Of a DNA stretch of 64,000 nucleotides, positions 1 to 7,615 are shown piece after piece. The stretch's first letter is position 1. Each line of letters begins with the position of its first letter. Below the pieces are notes generated by a model. It made no database searches, was not told where the DNA came from, and saw nothing but the letters and a program-made list of their open reading frames with translations. Both the position numbers and the translations under genes were made by a program. The stretch is from Gracilibacillus alcaliphilus (GTDB lineage Bacteria; Bacillota; Bacilli; Bacillales; Amphibacillaceae), in the NCBI RefSeq assembly GCF_016909015.1, contig NZ_JAFBFA010000001.1, positions 1 to 64,000 of the forward strand. Reading direction: 5' to 3'.

Positions 1-32
1 TCCTTTAGCTTTATATTTTTATTCTACCAAAT

Positions 33-80
33 AAAAAACTGTGTGAGTAAGAAACCGTACGCATTTCTTACTTACACAGT
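33..80 (-). terminator. Rho-independent terminator (minus strand)
   Basis: A 17-bp stem with one mismatch and a 9-nt loop (38-80) is followed on the minus strand by a run of six T. It would end transcripts coming leftward from the TetR gene at 220-822. A weaker hairpin (stem around AAACCAC/GTGGTTT, about 160-180) lies between the two. Confidence 0.7.
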
Positions 81-219
81 TAATATTACACTCCCCATTA
101 AAGCAGAAGTGTGTACAGATCATATTGATAAACTTGTACATAAATGTGTCTTCCTTAACAAACCACTCACGGGTGGTTTTGATTTTGTGGTTTAGCGTAT
201 TTTCATTTTAAGAACAAAT

Positions 220-822
220 CTACTTTTTCTTATTTGGAGCAATCCCTTTAATGAGCATCTCCGTCCATTCTTCTGTATAAGGAGCAATTTTTTCGTAAAT
301 ATTCGGGTTGGAAATGCCTTCTACAATCGCTTGGAAATATAGCAGCAGAAATTCATCCGAATATTTTAAGTCTACCTTTCCTTCTTTACGCCCTCGATGG
401 AATAAATCCAGCATCATGTCGTAATTTACTTCGTTAAATTTCTCCATCATCAAAGATAAACCATGTTCATCCTTTTTCGTGAAAAAATCCATCATTTTCA
501 TGTAAAATGGATGACTAATTTTATCTAACATGCTGACTTTATTTTGGCTTAATGCAATCAGCGTTTCTTCAAAAGATTTATTTTCAGCCATTATTTTTTT
601 TGCTGTTCCTATCAATTGATTGAACATGTGTTGAAAAACTTCGTGAATAAGATTGTCCTTGCTGCCAAAATATTTGAAGAGGGTAGCTTTTCCGACATTA
701 GCCTGTTTGGCAATCTGCTCCATCGTTACATTTCCTTCACCAGTATTTGAATTCAATAATTCAAAAGCTGCCTCCAAAATTTGAATTTTCTTTTCTTCTG
801 TCCGTTTTTGGAAACCATTCAT
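220..822 (-). CDS. TetR/AcrR family transcriptional regulator
   Basis: A 200-residue protein of the usual TetR length. Residues 10-55 form the N-terminal helix-turn-helix, with the typical TMEQIAKQANVGKATLFKYF recognition region. The rest is a helical ligand-binding and dimerisation domain with no assignable ligand. The gene is divergent from an ABC exporter operon starting at 1118, which is the classic arrangement for a local repressor whose ligand is the exported compound. An imperfect palindrome at 1020-1041 lies downstream of the exporter promoter and is a plausible operator. Family assignment is firm; repression of the exporter is inferred from position. Confidence 0.9.
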   Translation of the reverse strand: MNGFQKRTEEKKIQILEAAFELLNSNTGEGNVTMEQIAKQANVGKATLFKYFGSKDNLIHEVFQHMFNQLIGTAKKIMAENKSFEETLIALSQNKVSMLDKISHPFYMKMMDFFTKKDEHGLSLMMEKFNEVNYDMMLDLFHRGRKEGKVDLKYSDEFLLLYFQAIVEGISNPNIYEKIAPYTEEWTEMLIKGIAPNKKK

Positions 823-937
823 AATTAAGCCTACTTTCTATATATCATTTAAAAAATTTCTTCTCATAATCATATTTCTTCCTATTTATTATATATAACA
901 ATTTATGAACTAGCAAATAAAAAATAGTTTTATTGCA

Positions 938-966
938 TTGACTATATTAAAAAAAAGGACTATTAT
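938..966 (+). promoter_or_regulatory. Sigma-A promoter of the ABC exporter operon
   Basis: TTGACT (938-943), a 17-bp spacer and TATTAT (961-966) make a near-consensus housekeeping promoter about 150 bp upstream of the ATPase gene. The long leader leaves room for operator control by the divergent TetR protein. Confidence 0.65.
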
Positions 967-1019
967 TGAACTTATAAATGAACTTTAGTTTAAAAGGATG
1001 TTTATTATAAATTAATGTG

Positions 1020-1041
1020 AACCATAAATCCATTAATGGTT
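1020..1041. promoter_or_regulatory. Candidate TetR operator palindrome
   Basis: Two 11-nt half-sites, AACCATAAATC and the complement of CATTAATGGTT, match at 9 of 11 positions. The site lies between the exporter promoter and its first gene. A smaller AACT-N2-AGTT palindrome sits about 40 bp upstream. Assignment to the TetR protein rests on location only. Confidence 0.4.
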
Positions 1042-1117
1042 TATTCTAAACTTCTTTTTAAACCGGAAAGCACGTTATGACATGATAGCCATTTTTTAAA
1101 GAAGGAGTGTCAGTGTT

Positions 1118-1999
1118 ATGACTGAAATTGTGAAATTAAAAGGTCTACAGAAAAAATTTGGTAATTTTCAAGCACTAAGAGGTGTGACGTTCACAGTAGA
1201 GGCGGGAGAAGTTGTTGGCTTTATCGGGCCGAATGGGGCTGGGAAATCTACAACGATTCGTACTTTATTGGGCATTATTAAGCGTGATGCCGGGCAGGCA
1301 GAAATTTTTGGGAAGGACGTTTGGAAAGAAAGTCTGGAAATTCATAAACGCATTTCGTATGTGCCTGGTGATGTTGCACTTTGGGGGAGCTTGACAGGCG
1401 GGGAAATCATTGACTTGTTTATGAAGTTGCACGGTGGAGGCGATAAGCAAAAACGTGATTATTTAATTAAACGTTTTGAATTGGACCCGAAGAAAAAAGC
1501 CAAAGGTTACTCCAAAGGGAATCGGCAAAAAGTTGGTTTGATTGCGGCATTGTCTGTTGATTCTGATTTATATATTTTTGATGAACCGACTTCCGGTCTT
1601 GACCCATTGATGGAAGCAGTTTTTCAGGAAGAGGTAGAAAAAATTAAAGAAGCAGGGAAGTCTATTTTGCTTTCTTCTCATATTTTGAGTGAGGTGGAAC
1701 GTTTAGCCGACAGGGTTGTCATTATCCGTCAAGGAGAAATTATAGAAACAGGCACACTCGATGAATTACGTCATTTGACCCGTTCTACGATAACATTGTC
1801 AACAGAAGGTGACGTATCAAGCATGGAATTTGTTGAAGGTGTACATGATTTTACGCAGAAGGATAATCAAGCGACATTCTCTGCGGATAATCAACTCATC
1901 CACGATATTTTAGAAGAAGCTATCAAATTAGGCATCACAAAGTTTGAAGCTGTTCCGCCGACACTAGAAGATTTATTCATGCGCCACTATGAAGGATAA
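1118..1999 (+). CDS. ABC transporter ATP-binding protein (drug/antibiotic exporter type)
   Basis: This 293-residue cytoplasmic ATPase hydrolyses ATP to power the permease encoded next door. Visible motifs are Walker A (GPNGAGKST, about residue 37), a divergent signature (YSKGNRQKVG) in place of LSGGQ, Walker B with FDEPTSGLDP, and the H-loop (LLSSHIL). A C-terminal extension of about 80 residues is typical of the BcrA/DrrA exporter ATPases. The ATG follows a strong GAAGGAGTG ribosome site. The gene is 25 nt upstream of the permease and is clearly co-transcribed with it. The substrate cannot be read from sequence. Confidence 0.92.
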   Translation: MTEIVKLKGLQKKFGNFQALRGVTFTVEAGEVVGFIGPNGAGKSTTIRTLLGIIKRDAGQAEIFGKDVWKESLEIHKRISYVPGDVALWGSLTGGEIIDLFMKLHGGGDKQKRDYLIKRFELDPKKKAKGYSKGNRQKVGLIAALSVDSDLYIFDEPTSGLDPLMEAVFQEEVEKIKEAGKSILLSSHILSEVERLADRVVIIRQGEIIETGTLDELRHLTRSTITLSTEGDVSSMEFVEGVHDFTQKDNQATFSADNQLIHDILEEAIKLGITKFEAVPPTLEDLFMRHYEG

Positions 2000-2024
2000 T
2001 CGTTGACAGGGAGGTGAAAGGATA

Positions 2025-3638
2025 ATGAAAGAAAAATTTGCACGCTGGGATATACTATTTTGGCAATATTTAAAGCGTGATTGGAAGAAAATGATTTTTT
2101 GGATTCTAGGAGTTGGTTTATTTTCAGGTGGCTTTGTGCCTGCTTTTGAAGAAATAGCAAAAGGACAAGGTTTGATAGGGATGTTTGAAACATTGCAAAA
2201 TCCGGCAATGATTTCTATGGTTGGCCCAACCCCGGTTGAAACAGCAGCAGATTATACAATAGGTGCGATGTATGCGCATGAAATGTTATTATTCTGCGGA
2301 TTGTTTGCAATGATTATGGCTGTTTTACATGTGATAGGACATACACGTAAGGAAGAAGATCTTGGATTGACAGAGCTTGTGCGCTCATTTCAAATTGGAC
2401 GGCAGGCAAATTCACTCGCGGCAATGGCAGAGGTTGTAGTCATTAATGTTCTGTTGGCGCTTTTTATTAGCGGTCTGCTCATCGTTTTTAATGTAGATAC
2501 ATTTTCTGTCCAAGGTTCCTTGTTATTTGGAGCATCTGTTGGAATGGCTGGTGTGATTGGAGCAGTAATCGGACTGGTGATGGCACAGATTATGCCGGCC
2601 GCTTCCAGTGCAACTGGTTCAGCGCTGGGAATCGTTGGACTGCTTTATATTATTCGGGCAGGAACAGATGTCTCCAATGTAGATTTATCTATGTTCAATC
2701 CGCTTAGTTGGACATATCTGACATATCCTTTTACAGAAAACAACTGGCTGCCGATTGTTTTTGTTTTGATTTTCAGTATAGCTATGGTAGTCCTTGCCTT
2801 TACGCTGGAAGGCGGGCGTGATATGGGAGCAGGGTATCTTCCTGAAAGAGAAGGCCGGGAAAGCGCGAAAAAATCTCTATTATCTGTACGGGGACTGTTT
2901 ATCAAGATTAATAAAGGAGTCATCATTGGCTGGCTGATTGGTTTTGTCGTGATGGGAGCAGCTTACGGTTCCATTTATGGGGATATGCAAACCTTTTTGG
3001 AAAGTAATGAGATGATGAAGCAGATGTTTGCTCAATCCGGATTTTCTATTGAAGAATCCTTTACTGGTACGATTATGATGGTAATGACTGGTCTAGTATC
3101 TATTCTGCCGATTGCTGTCGTTAATAAGCTTTTCGCTGAAGAGAGTCGTTTACATTTAAGTCAGCTTCACGCAACGAAAGTAACTCGTGGGCAACTTTAC
3201 TGGACAACAATTGGTTTAGCTGTTTTTGCCGGGTTAATCGGAATTTTATTAGCTGCCGGTGGTCTTGGCGGAACAGCTATCTCGGTCTTGGGGGACAGTG
3301 CAACCATTGATATGGGTGATTTTTTCGCAGCGGGCTATAACTTTCTGCCATCTGTGCTGTTCTTTACAGGACTTGCAACGCTAGCCCTTGGCTGGGCACC
3401 GAAGTTAGGAAAAATAGTCTATGCATATCTTGGCTATTCCTTCATCTTAAATTACTTTGGCGGTATTTTGGATTTACCGGATTGGTTCTCGAAAACAGCT
3501 GTACAAAGCTGGATTCCACAAATGCCGATGGACAGTTTTGATGCACCCATTTTTATAACTTTAACTGGAATCAGCATTGTTCTACTGATTATCGGTTATT
3601 TTGGTTATAAAAGACGAGATATGGTAGAAGGGGCTTAA
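2025..3638 (+). CDS. ABC exporter permease (two-fold, about 12 TM segments)
   Basis: A 537-residue integral membrane protein with about twelve hydrophobic segments in two halves, roughly residues 20-250 and 290-530. The halves are separated by a polar stretch around 265-290. Large duplicated permeases of this type pair with one BcrA-like ATPase and resemble the tetronasin/anthracycline exporter permeases of Gram-positive bacteria. It starts at an ATG after GGAGGTGAAAGG and follows the ATPase gene directly. The likely role is export of a hydrophobic compound that also inactivates the divergent TetR repressor (inference). Confidence 0.85.
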   Translation: MKEKFARWDILFWQYLKRDWKKMIFWILGVGLFSGGFVPAFEEIAKGQGLIGMFETLQNPAMISMVGPTPVETAADYTIGAMYAHEMLLFCGLFAMIMAVLHVIGHTRKEEDLGLTELVRSFQIGRQANSLAAMAEVVVINVLLALFISGLLIVFNVDTFSVQGSLLFGASVGMAGVIGAVIGLVMAQIMPAASSATGSALGIVGLLYIIRAGTDVSNVDLSMFNPLSWTYLTYPFTENNWLPIVFVLIFSIAMVVLAFTLEGGRDMGAGYLPEREGRESAKKSLLSVRGLFIKINKGVIIGWLIGFVVMGAAYGSIYGDMQTFLESNEMMKQMFAQSGFSIEESFTGTIMMVMTGLVSILPIAVVNKLFAEESRLHLSQLHATKVTRGQLYWTTIGLAVFAGLIGILLAAGGLGGTAISVLGDSATIDMGDFFAAGYNFLPSVLFFTGLATLALGWAPKLGKIVYAYLGYSFILNYFGGILDLPDWFSKTAVQSWIPQMPMDSFDAPIFITLTGISIVLLIIGYFGYKRRDMVEGA

Positions 3639-3665
3639 CTTCAGATAGGATATGCAACTAAGTGT

Positions 3666-3716
3666 AAAAGTCAATTTACATCATTTATCTCAATGGTGTA
3701 GGTTGACTTTTTTTTC
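3666..3716 (+). terminator. Terminator of the ABC exporter operon
   Basis: A long stem closed by AAAAGTCAA/TTGACTTTT with paired inner bases is followed by eight T, 28 nt after the permease stop codon. Confidence 0.8.
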
Positions 3717-3995
3717 TATTTATGATGATTATAGATGGAAAAGACGACGTATCAGTGATTGTATAATATATCTTTACGCAAAAACATATGATAATATATT
3801 AATATATTTCCATAAAAAACTTTTCAAATAATGAACAAAGGAGTATTCCACCATGATCAGGCAGACTTCTATGAGCATTTCTTCTTTCTTTACTGCTTAC
3901 CGGGTATCAGTAAAGCAGTCGATTAACCTTTATTGAGAAATAGAACGCTGATCCATTACTTTAGCTGAAATAAGCAATAATTGCTTTAGAATCCA

Positions 3996-4397
3996 CTAAA
4001 TCAATCTAAGTGAACCTTGTCCATAATAATCCATAAATGCATGCTCGCCATTCATAACGATGATTGGAAATTGTACGGTTAAATTGGTCAATCTAGAATA
4101 AACGCTGCTTATAAATTGTGATCTAGGAATCGGGTTTCATTTGTAGTAGATGTTTTCTTTCAAACGAAATGCCTTGATTTTTAATAATTGTTTTAATTCT
4201 GCATATCGTGACAAGCAATGCGTGCGCTTCCTGCAACACCTAGTATCTCCCGTGCTCACTCCAGGTCTGTGGCTAGATTCTTATCAGAATGCTTTCGTTT
4301 TCGTGATCTGAGATTGCTCCAAGTGGCCAACTGTCGGCTGCATCGATATCCACATCAGAGAGTAGACCACGATGTATTCCCTCCAATCTGATTCTAT
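3996..4397 (-). pseudogene. Decayed minus-strand coding relic, family not recognised
   Basis: Read leftward, this stretch gives protein-like segments that continue one another across stops and frameshifts. They include LSDVDIDAADSWPLGAISDH, then NLATDLE and AREILGVAGSARIACHDM, then LTNLTVQFPIIVMNGEHAF, ending at a stop at 3996-3998. At least three interruptions separate the segments. The composition is coding-like, but I do not recognise the family. It is the leftmost of several broken genes between 3.9 and 7.5 kb. Remaining sequence from 3.7 to 4.0 kb shows nothing further that I can support. Confidence 0.35.
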
Positions 4398-4563
4398 ATT
4401 TTTAGCATTCATTATTTTATAACGGTTATTAAGTAGTAGTTAATGGACACAGTGAATTGATAACATGGAAGAAGAATGACTATGAAAGTATGTAATACGT
4501 GAAGGAAATGGGACGAGCATTTGAAAAATGCAAATTGGAAATTGAACTGATTAATGAATGATG

Positions 4564-4608
4564 AAAGAACCTTTCAACTAATAGATGCAGATTGAAAGGT
4601 TCTTTTGT
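4564..4608 (+). terminator. Strong hairpin terminator left of the mtaB relic
   Basis: A perfect 14-bp stem (AAAGAACCTTTCAA and its complement) with a 14-nt loop ends in TTTT. No intact gene precedes it. It is probably the terminator of a lost gene that once lay upstream of mtaB. Confidence 0.6.
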
Positions 4609-4755
4609 ATTCTATTTCAAACAATTTGTGATATCATAAATACGGATAAACTATATTTGAATGTTAATGAAAGGATGATATATATTGATGAACGGAAATA
4701 CACCCAAAACTGTAAGTTTTTACACGCTTGGATGACCCCTAGTAAACTCACTTAT
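4594..4755 (+). pseudogene. Relic duplicate of the mtaB promoter and first codons
   Basis: This segment aligns with 7527-7665, the region just upstream of and into the intact mtaB. A 20-nt block (GTTCTTTTGTATTCTATTTC) is identical, followed by a similar GATATxATA box and the shared GAAAGGATGAxATATAT. From the ATG at 4688 it encodes MNGNTPKTVSFYTLG then TGA, against MAEKLLKTVGLFTLGC in mtaB, so the stop falls on the first cluster-binding cysteine. Homology fades after about 4755. It is either a remnant of the original mtaB locus or a decayed partial duplication. Confidence 0.6.
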
Positions 4756-4783
4756 GATTGCTACAGGATTTAGTAGTGGCAAA

Positions 4784-4825
4784 GTATAGAAGGGTTGGGG
4801 AAATTACCTCAAAAGTCCTTTTTAT
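4784..4825. repeat. Repeat R1, first copy of a 42-bp motif
   Basis: ATAGAAGGGT, then a GGGGAAATTACC core, then CTTTTTAT. The same order recurs at 6050-6092 with a few changes. The two copies bracket the PspA relic and the GC-rich gene. The origin is unknown; it could be the end of a lost mobile element. Confidence 0.4.
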
Positions 4826-5017
4826 TGATTTTCTCCTTTGAATAATACCGAATAGCTACCACATTATTTTTCAAAAACATACCTAAAAGCACTTAAGAAT
4901 AAATGTCTGTTTCCTAAACTATCCAGAGAAACGCCTCAAAGGAAACTATTTGCGAAATCAATCGTATTTCATATTGTGCACGAATCGTACATTACTTATT
5001 CTAAGAGGAGGATTTGT

Positions 5018-5248
5018 ATGTTTCAATTATATAATAGAATGAAAACCATTGTCAGTTCGGAATTGAATGCAATGATTGATAAGGAAGAAGTTCCGGTCAA
5101 AATGTTAGAACAATACCCGAGAGATATGGGAAAGGACATTGAAGATAATGAAGAATTAGCAAGAAAAGCACTGGAAGATAAAAGACACCAGGAAAAATCG
5201 TATGAATCTTTACAGGCTTCATGGGAGCGTGCAGATGATGTTGCCTGA
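5018..5248 (+). pseudogene. PspA/IM30-like N-terminal relic
   Basis: The ATG at 5018 follows a good AGAGGAGG ribosome site and opens a 76-residue frame. It begins MFQLYNRMKTIVSSELNAMI and continues MLEQYPRDMGKDI, matching the start of phage-shock-protein A family proteins, which are coiled-coil membrane-stress proteins of about 220 residues. After residue 42 the sequence jumps to NEELARKALEDK, which normally lies about 60 residues further on, so there is an internal deletion. At about 5240 it runs into GC-rich DNA and stops. It may still be expressed as a short peptide but cannot be a working PspA. Confidence 0.6.
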
Positions 5249-5966
5249 TATTGGACCGGACCCACTGTCTCCTCCCATGTGGGCGCGGAAGGTGTCTCGA
5301 TATGAGCCGCACGGCCTCGATGTGTTGGAAGCCCACGTGGTCGCACAGCGAACGAATGCGTCCGAGTGGACGAAGAGCTCGGCTCTACAGAAGATCTGGG
5401 CGTTTCTCGTCGGATTTGTTCCTTGGATGGCGTCGATCGGCGGGTTTGCGGCGCTGCTGGGCGATGACCGTGCAATCCGTCTTGGGCGTATGACCCCTCG
5501 GGACGCGGGAGACATTCCTTTCGCTGCCATCTGCTACGCAATCGCAGCACTCGGTGTGGTGGTGCTGCTCGTGGACTGGGTGCGGGAAGGGCGCAAGCGG
5601 ACGCCCGGCATACGCCTGACCATGACAATCATCTTCGTGTTCGGCGCACTCGGGATTCCCGTGGCGTACATGCTGGCGGCTCGCGAGGGTGTGGACATGG
5701 GTCTCATGATGGTGCCGACCTACGTGATGATGGGTCTTGCCGTCACACTGTTCATCCTCGTGCAGATGTCGCCTCGCCCGGAGGCGAAGGTGCAGGAGAT
5801 CGCTCTTGAGGATCTTGACGAGAAGACTGTGAAGCGCCTCCTGATGCTACGCGGCCGGGCTATCGACACCCTCGTGCAACGAGGCCTGATCGATGGCGAC
5901 GTCGCTGACATCAACGCACTAAAGGCGCGCCCGCTCGGCCGTTTGCACATCGAGGAGGATACATGA
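5238..5966 (+). CDS. GC-rich, actinobacterial-looking four-TM membrane protein (foreign segment)
   Basis: A 242-residue frame from the ATG at 5238 (another ATG lies at 5235) with four hydrophobic segments near residues 50-70, 98-118, 130-152 and 155-180. It ends in a soluble tail rich in Leu/Arg/Asp. Codon third positions are mostly G or C, and Ala, Val, Arg and Gly are abundant, unlike every neighbour. The stop overlaps an ATG at 5963 preceded by GAGGAGG, as if a translationally coupled downstream gene had been cut off just after its start; sequence returns to low GC within a few bases. Left and right edges are abrupt. The product is an unrecognised membrane protein of actinobacterial type. 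Recent transfer or an assembly artefact are both possible. Confidence 0.55.
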   Translation: MLPDIGPDPLSPPMWARKVSRYEPHGLDVLEAHVVAQRTNASEWTKSSALQKIWAFLVGFVPWMASIGGFAALLGDDRAIRLGRMTPRDAGDIPFAAICYAIAALGVVVLLVDWVREGRKRTPGIRLTMTIIFVFGALGIPVAYMLAAREGVDMGLMMVPTYVMMGLAVTLFILVQMSPRPEAKVQEIALEDLDEKTVKRLLMLRGRAIDTLVQRGLIDGDVADINALKARPLGRLHIEEDT

Positions 5967-6049
5967 GTACCAGAAGATTAGCCTTGACCCATTGACAGGG
6001 CCTTCTCATAGAAACAGAGGCGTATGGGCAACCTGCCCTCGCCTTTGAG

Positions 6050-6092
6050 GATAGAAGGGTGGAGGGAAATTACCCCCAAATCCCCTTTTTAT
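6050..6092. repeat. Repeat R2, second copy of the 42-bp motif
   Basis: ATAGAAGGGTGGAGGGAAATTACC followed by CCC-rich sequence and CTTTTTAT, matching R1 at 4784-4825 in order and spacing. It lies directly before the MoxR relic. Confidence 0.4.
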
Positions 6093-6370
6093 GGTCGCTA
6101 TTCCAGATGAAGTCTTTCATGCTTTATCAGTAATGAGAAATGATTTAAAAGATGAAGCTATTCACCCTTCAAACAGGCGTTTCAAACAGTCACTTCCTAC
6201 AGGCGAAAGCCTTGACTGAACAGAGGCAAGAGGTCAAATTAAAGGATCTCCTTGTCCTGGAACACACGCTTTGGGAGAATGTTGATCAAAAGATGAAAGT
6301 ATCTGAAATAGTTCAAAATCACGCTTTAGACATCGTTTCTAAAACAAAAATGGAGATACCCAGAATAATC
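6091..6370 (+). pseudogene. C-terminal relic of a MoxR-type AAA ATPase
   Basis: Two overlapping frames together read like the lid and C-terminal part of a MoxR/RavA-family ATPase. The frame from 6091 gives IPDEVFHALSVMRNDLKDEA and then HPSNRRFKQSL. After a frameshift near 6170-6185, the second frame continues LQAKALTEQRQEVKLKDLLV and LEHTLWENVDQK. The R-R-F and L-hydrophobic-E-H-x-L-W signatures are characteristic of the family. The Walker motifs and the N-terminal two thirds are missing, so it is not functional. MoxR ATPases normally pair with a von Willebrand A-domain protein, and none is present. Confidence 0.6.
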
Positions 6371-6908
6371 AGGAAACAGAAAGTGAATCAGAGAACGAAG
6401 GTAACGACGAGAATAACAATGAAGCTGGAACAGAGGAGTCTAACAACACAAGTCTTTTTCATAGTATGTTAGAAGATGATCCTGCCTTTAAAGAATTCAT
6501 TGATCGCTTTAATGAGCTAGCCAGTAAATCGGATTCTGTTGAAGTAATAGATGATAGTACAGTAGATGTTGTTGGAGGGAATTTGCGATTATTTGAATCA
6601 CCCGAACTTAGAATTGGAGCTCAGGAAGATACAATGAGTTATTCAACGATGTATTTCGTGGTAATCAATTCAAATCAACCATATAATAATTTTGAGGGAG
6701 AAGGTTATGAAACCACGATGTTAATTGGAGAAGCATTAGGTATGGACACCGATGAACTAAGCGAAAACTTTGAAGATAGTCTAACAAAATTTCGACATAA
6801 TCACACGCAGCATGTTGATAATGACAAAAGACGGGTTGTAAATTTTTTGAACTATAAAGATGAAGATTCTGATTTTGAAATGGATGCAAGAGGACTAGAG
6901 ATACAATT
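6343..6908 (+). pseudogene. Acidic relic of unknown family, fused in frame to the Ku relic
   Basis: After an in-frame TAA the frame opens with a very polar stretch rich in Asn, Asp, Glu and Ser (6343-6465). It continues from the ATG at 6466 into MLEDDPAFKEFIDRFNELAS and a probable beta-rich region (YSTMYFVVINSN, about residues 60-70 of the 6466 frame). I do not recognise the family. Acidic linkers of this kind occur in lipoproteins and in partners of MoxR ATPases. Without a stop, the frame runs into Ku-like sequence at about 6909, so the 199-residue reading frame 6466-7065 is a chimera of two broken genes. Confidence 0.45.
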
Positions 6909-7417
6909 CTCAAAAGCATATGCTTTATTGAGAGAAGCATTAAAGGATACTGGTAAGATAGGGATAACCAAGATGATGATAAAGTCTAAAGAGCAATTGG
7001 CAGTAATTCGAGTACATGAAGACGCAATCGTGGTTGAAACAATTCATTACCCCGATGAAGTTTGAGCTGTTAGTGATGTTCCCAACGTCCCCAGTCAGGA
7101 GCTGTTGGCAAAAAAGAATTGATACAGCTAAACTCTTAATTGATCAGCTTACAACCGAATTTAAACCGGAAAAATATAAAGATAACTACCGTACTTCTTT
7201 ATTGGAGTTGATTGAAGCTAAAAAGAATAACGAGGAAATCGAGATCGGCGGAGTATCTAAAGTGAAACCAGACAACGTGGTTAATTTAATGGACGCACTC
7301 CAAGAATCATTAAATCGTGCAAAAAAAGACCAATCAAAAACGAAGAAGAAAACAACTACCAAAAAGAAAGCAACTACTGCCAAGACAGTCTCAAAGAAGA
7401 AAAAAGCTACTTCTTAA
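6909..7417 (+). pseudogene. ykoV: Truncated, frameshifted Ku (NHEJ end-binding protein)
   Basis: Residues read SKAYALLREALKDTGKIGI, then HYPDEV, matching the middle of bacterial Ku proteins, the partners of LigD in non-homologous end joining. The N-terminal half of the beta-barrel is absent. A TGA at 7063-7065 stands where the family has Arg (one C-to-T change). A frameshift near 7110 then moves the frame to IDTAKLLIDQLTTEF and EKYKDNYRTSLLELIEAKKN. The C-terminal tail is the usual Lys-rich one. The gene is dead in this copy; no ligD is in the window. Confidence 0.75.
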
Positions 7418-7433
7418 AATAAAGTGAGATACA

Positions 7434-7466
7434 GCCTCTAGCAATTAAGCAAGAGGCTTATTTTTC
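7434..7466 (+). terminator. Terminator of the ku relic
   Basis: GCCTCT and AGAGGC form a stem extended by inner pairing of TAGC/GCAA-type bases, followed by TTATTTTT. It is well preserved although the gene upstream is broken. Confidence 0.6.
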
Positions 7467-7615
7467 TTGCAAGTTTAAAACATCTTTCATTACTAAAAAC
7501 AAAGTACCTAGATAAGGGAAGATAGAAAAGTTCTTTTGTATTCTATTTCTGATTTTTTATGATATTATAGGATACAGTAAAAAACCTATTAGAATAACGA
7601 AAGGATGAAATATAT

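Noticed and set aside
4585..4773. 62-residue plus-strand frame near 4.6 kb
   Set aside because: It covers the mtaB promoter relic in a different frame from the homologous one; no ribosome site.
5023..5628. 201-residue minus-strand frame over the GC-rich segment
   Set aside because: It is a shadow frame caused by high GC; the plus strand has the membrane-protein pattern and a ribosome site for the next gene.
7015..7417. Independent 133-residue gene from 7016
   Set aside because: The first 30 residues are out of frame with Ku homology; the rest is the Ku C-terminus after a frameshift.
3700..7600. Prophage or intact integrative element
   Set aside because: No integrase, transposase, capsid, terminase or replication gene is present; only relics and two short repeats.
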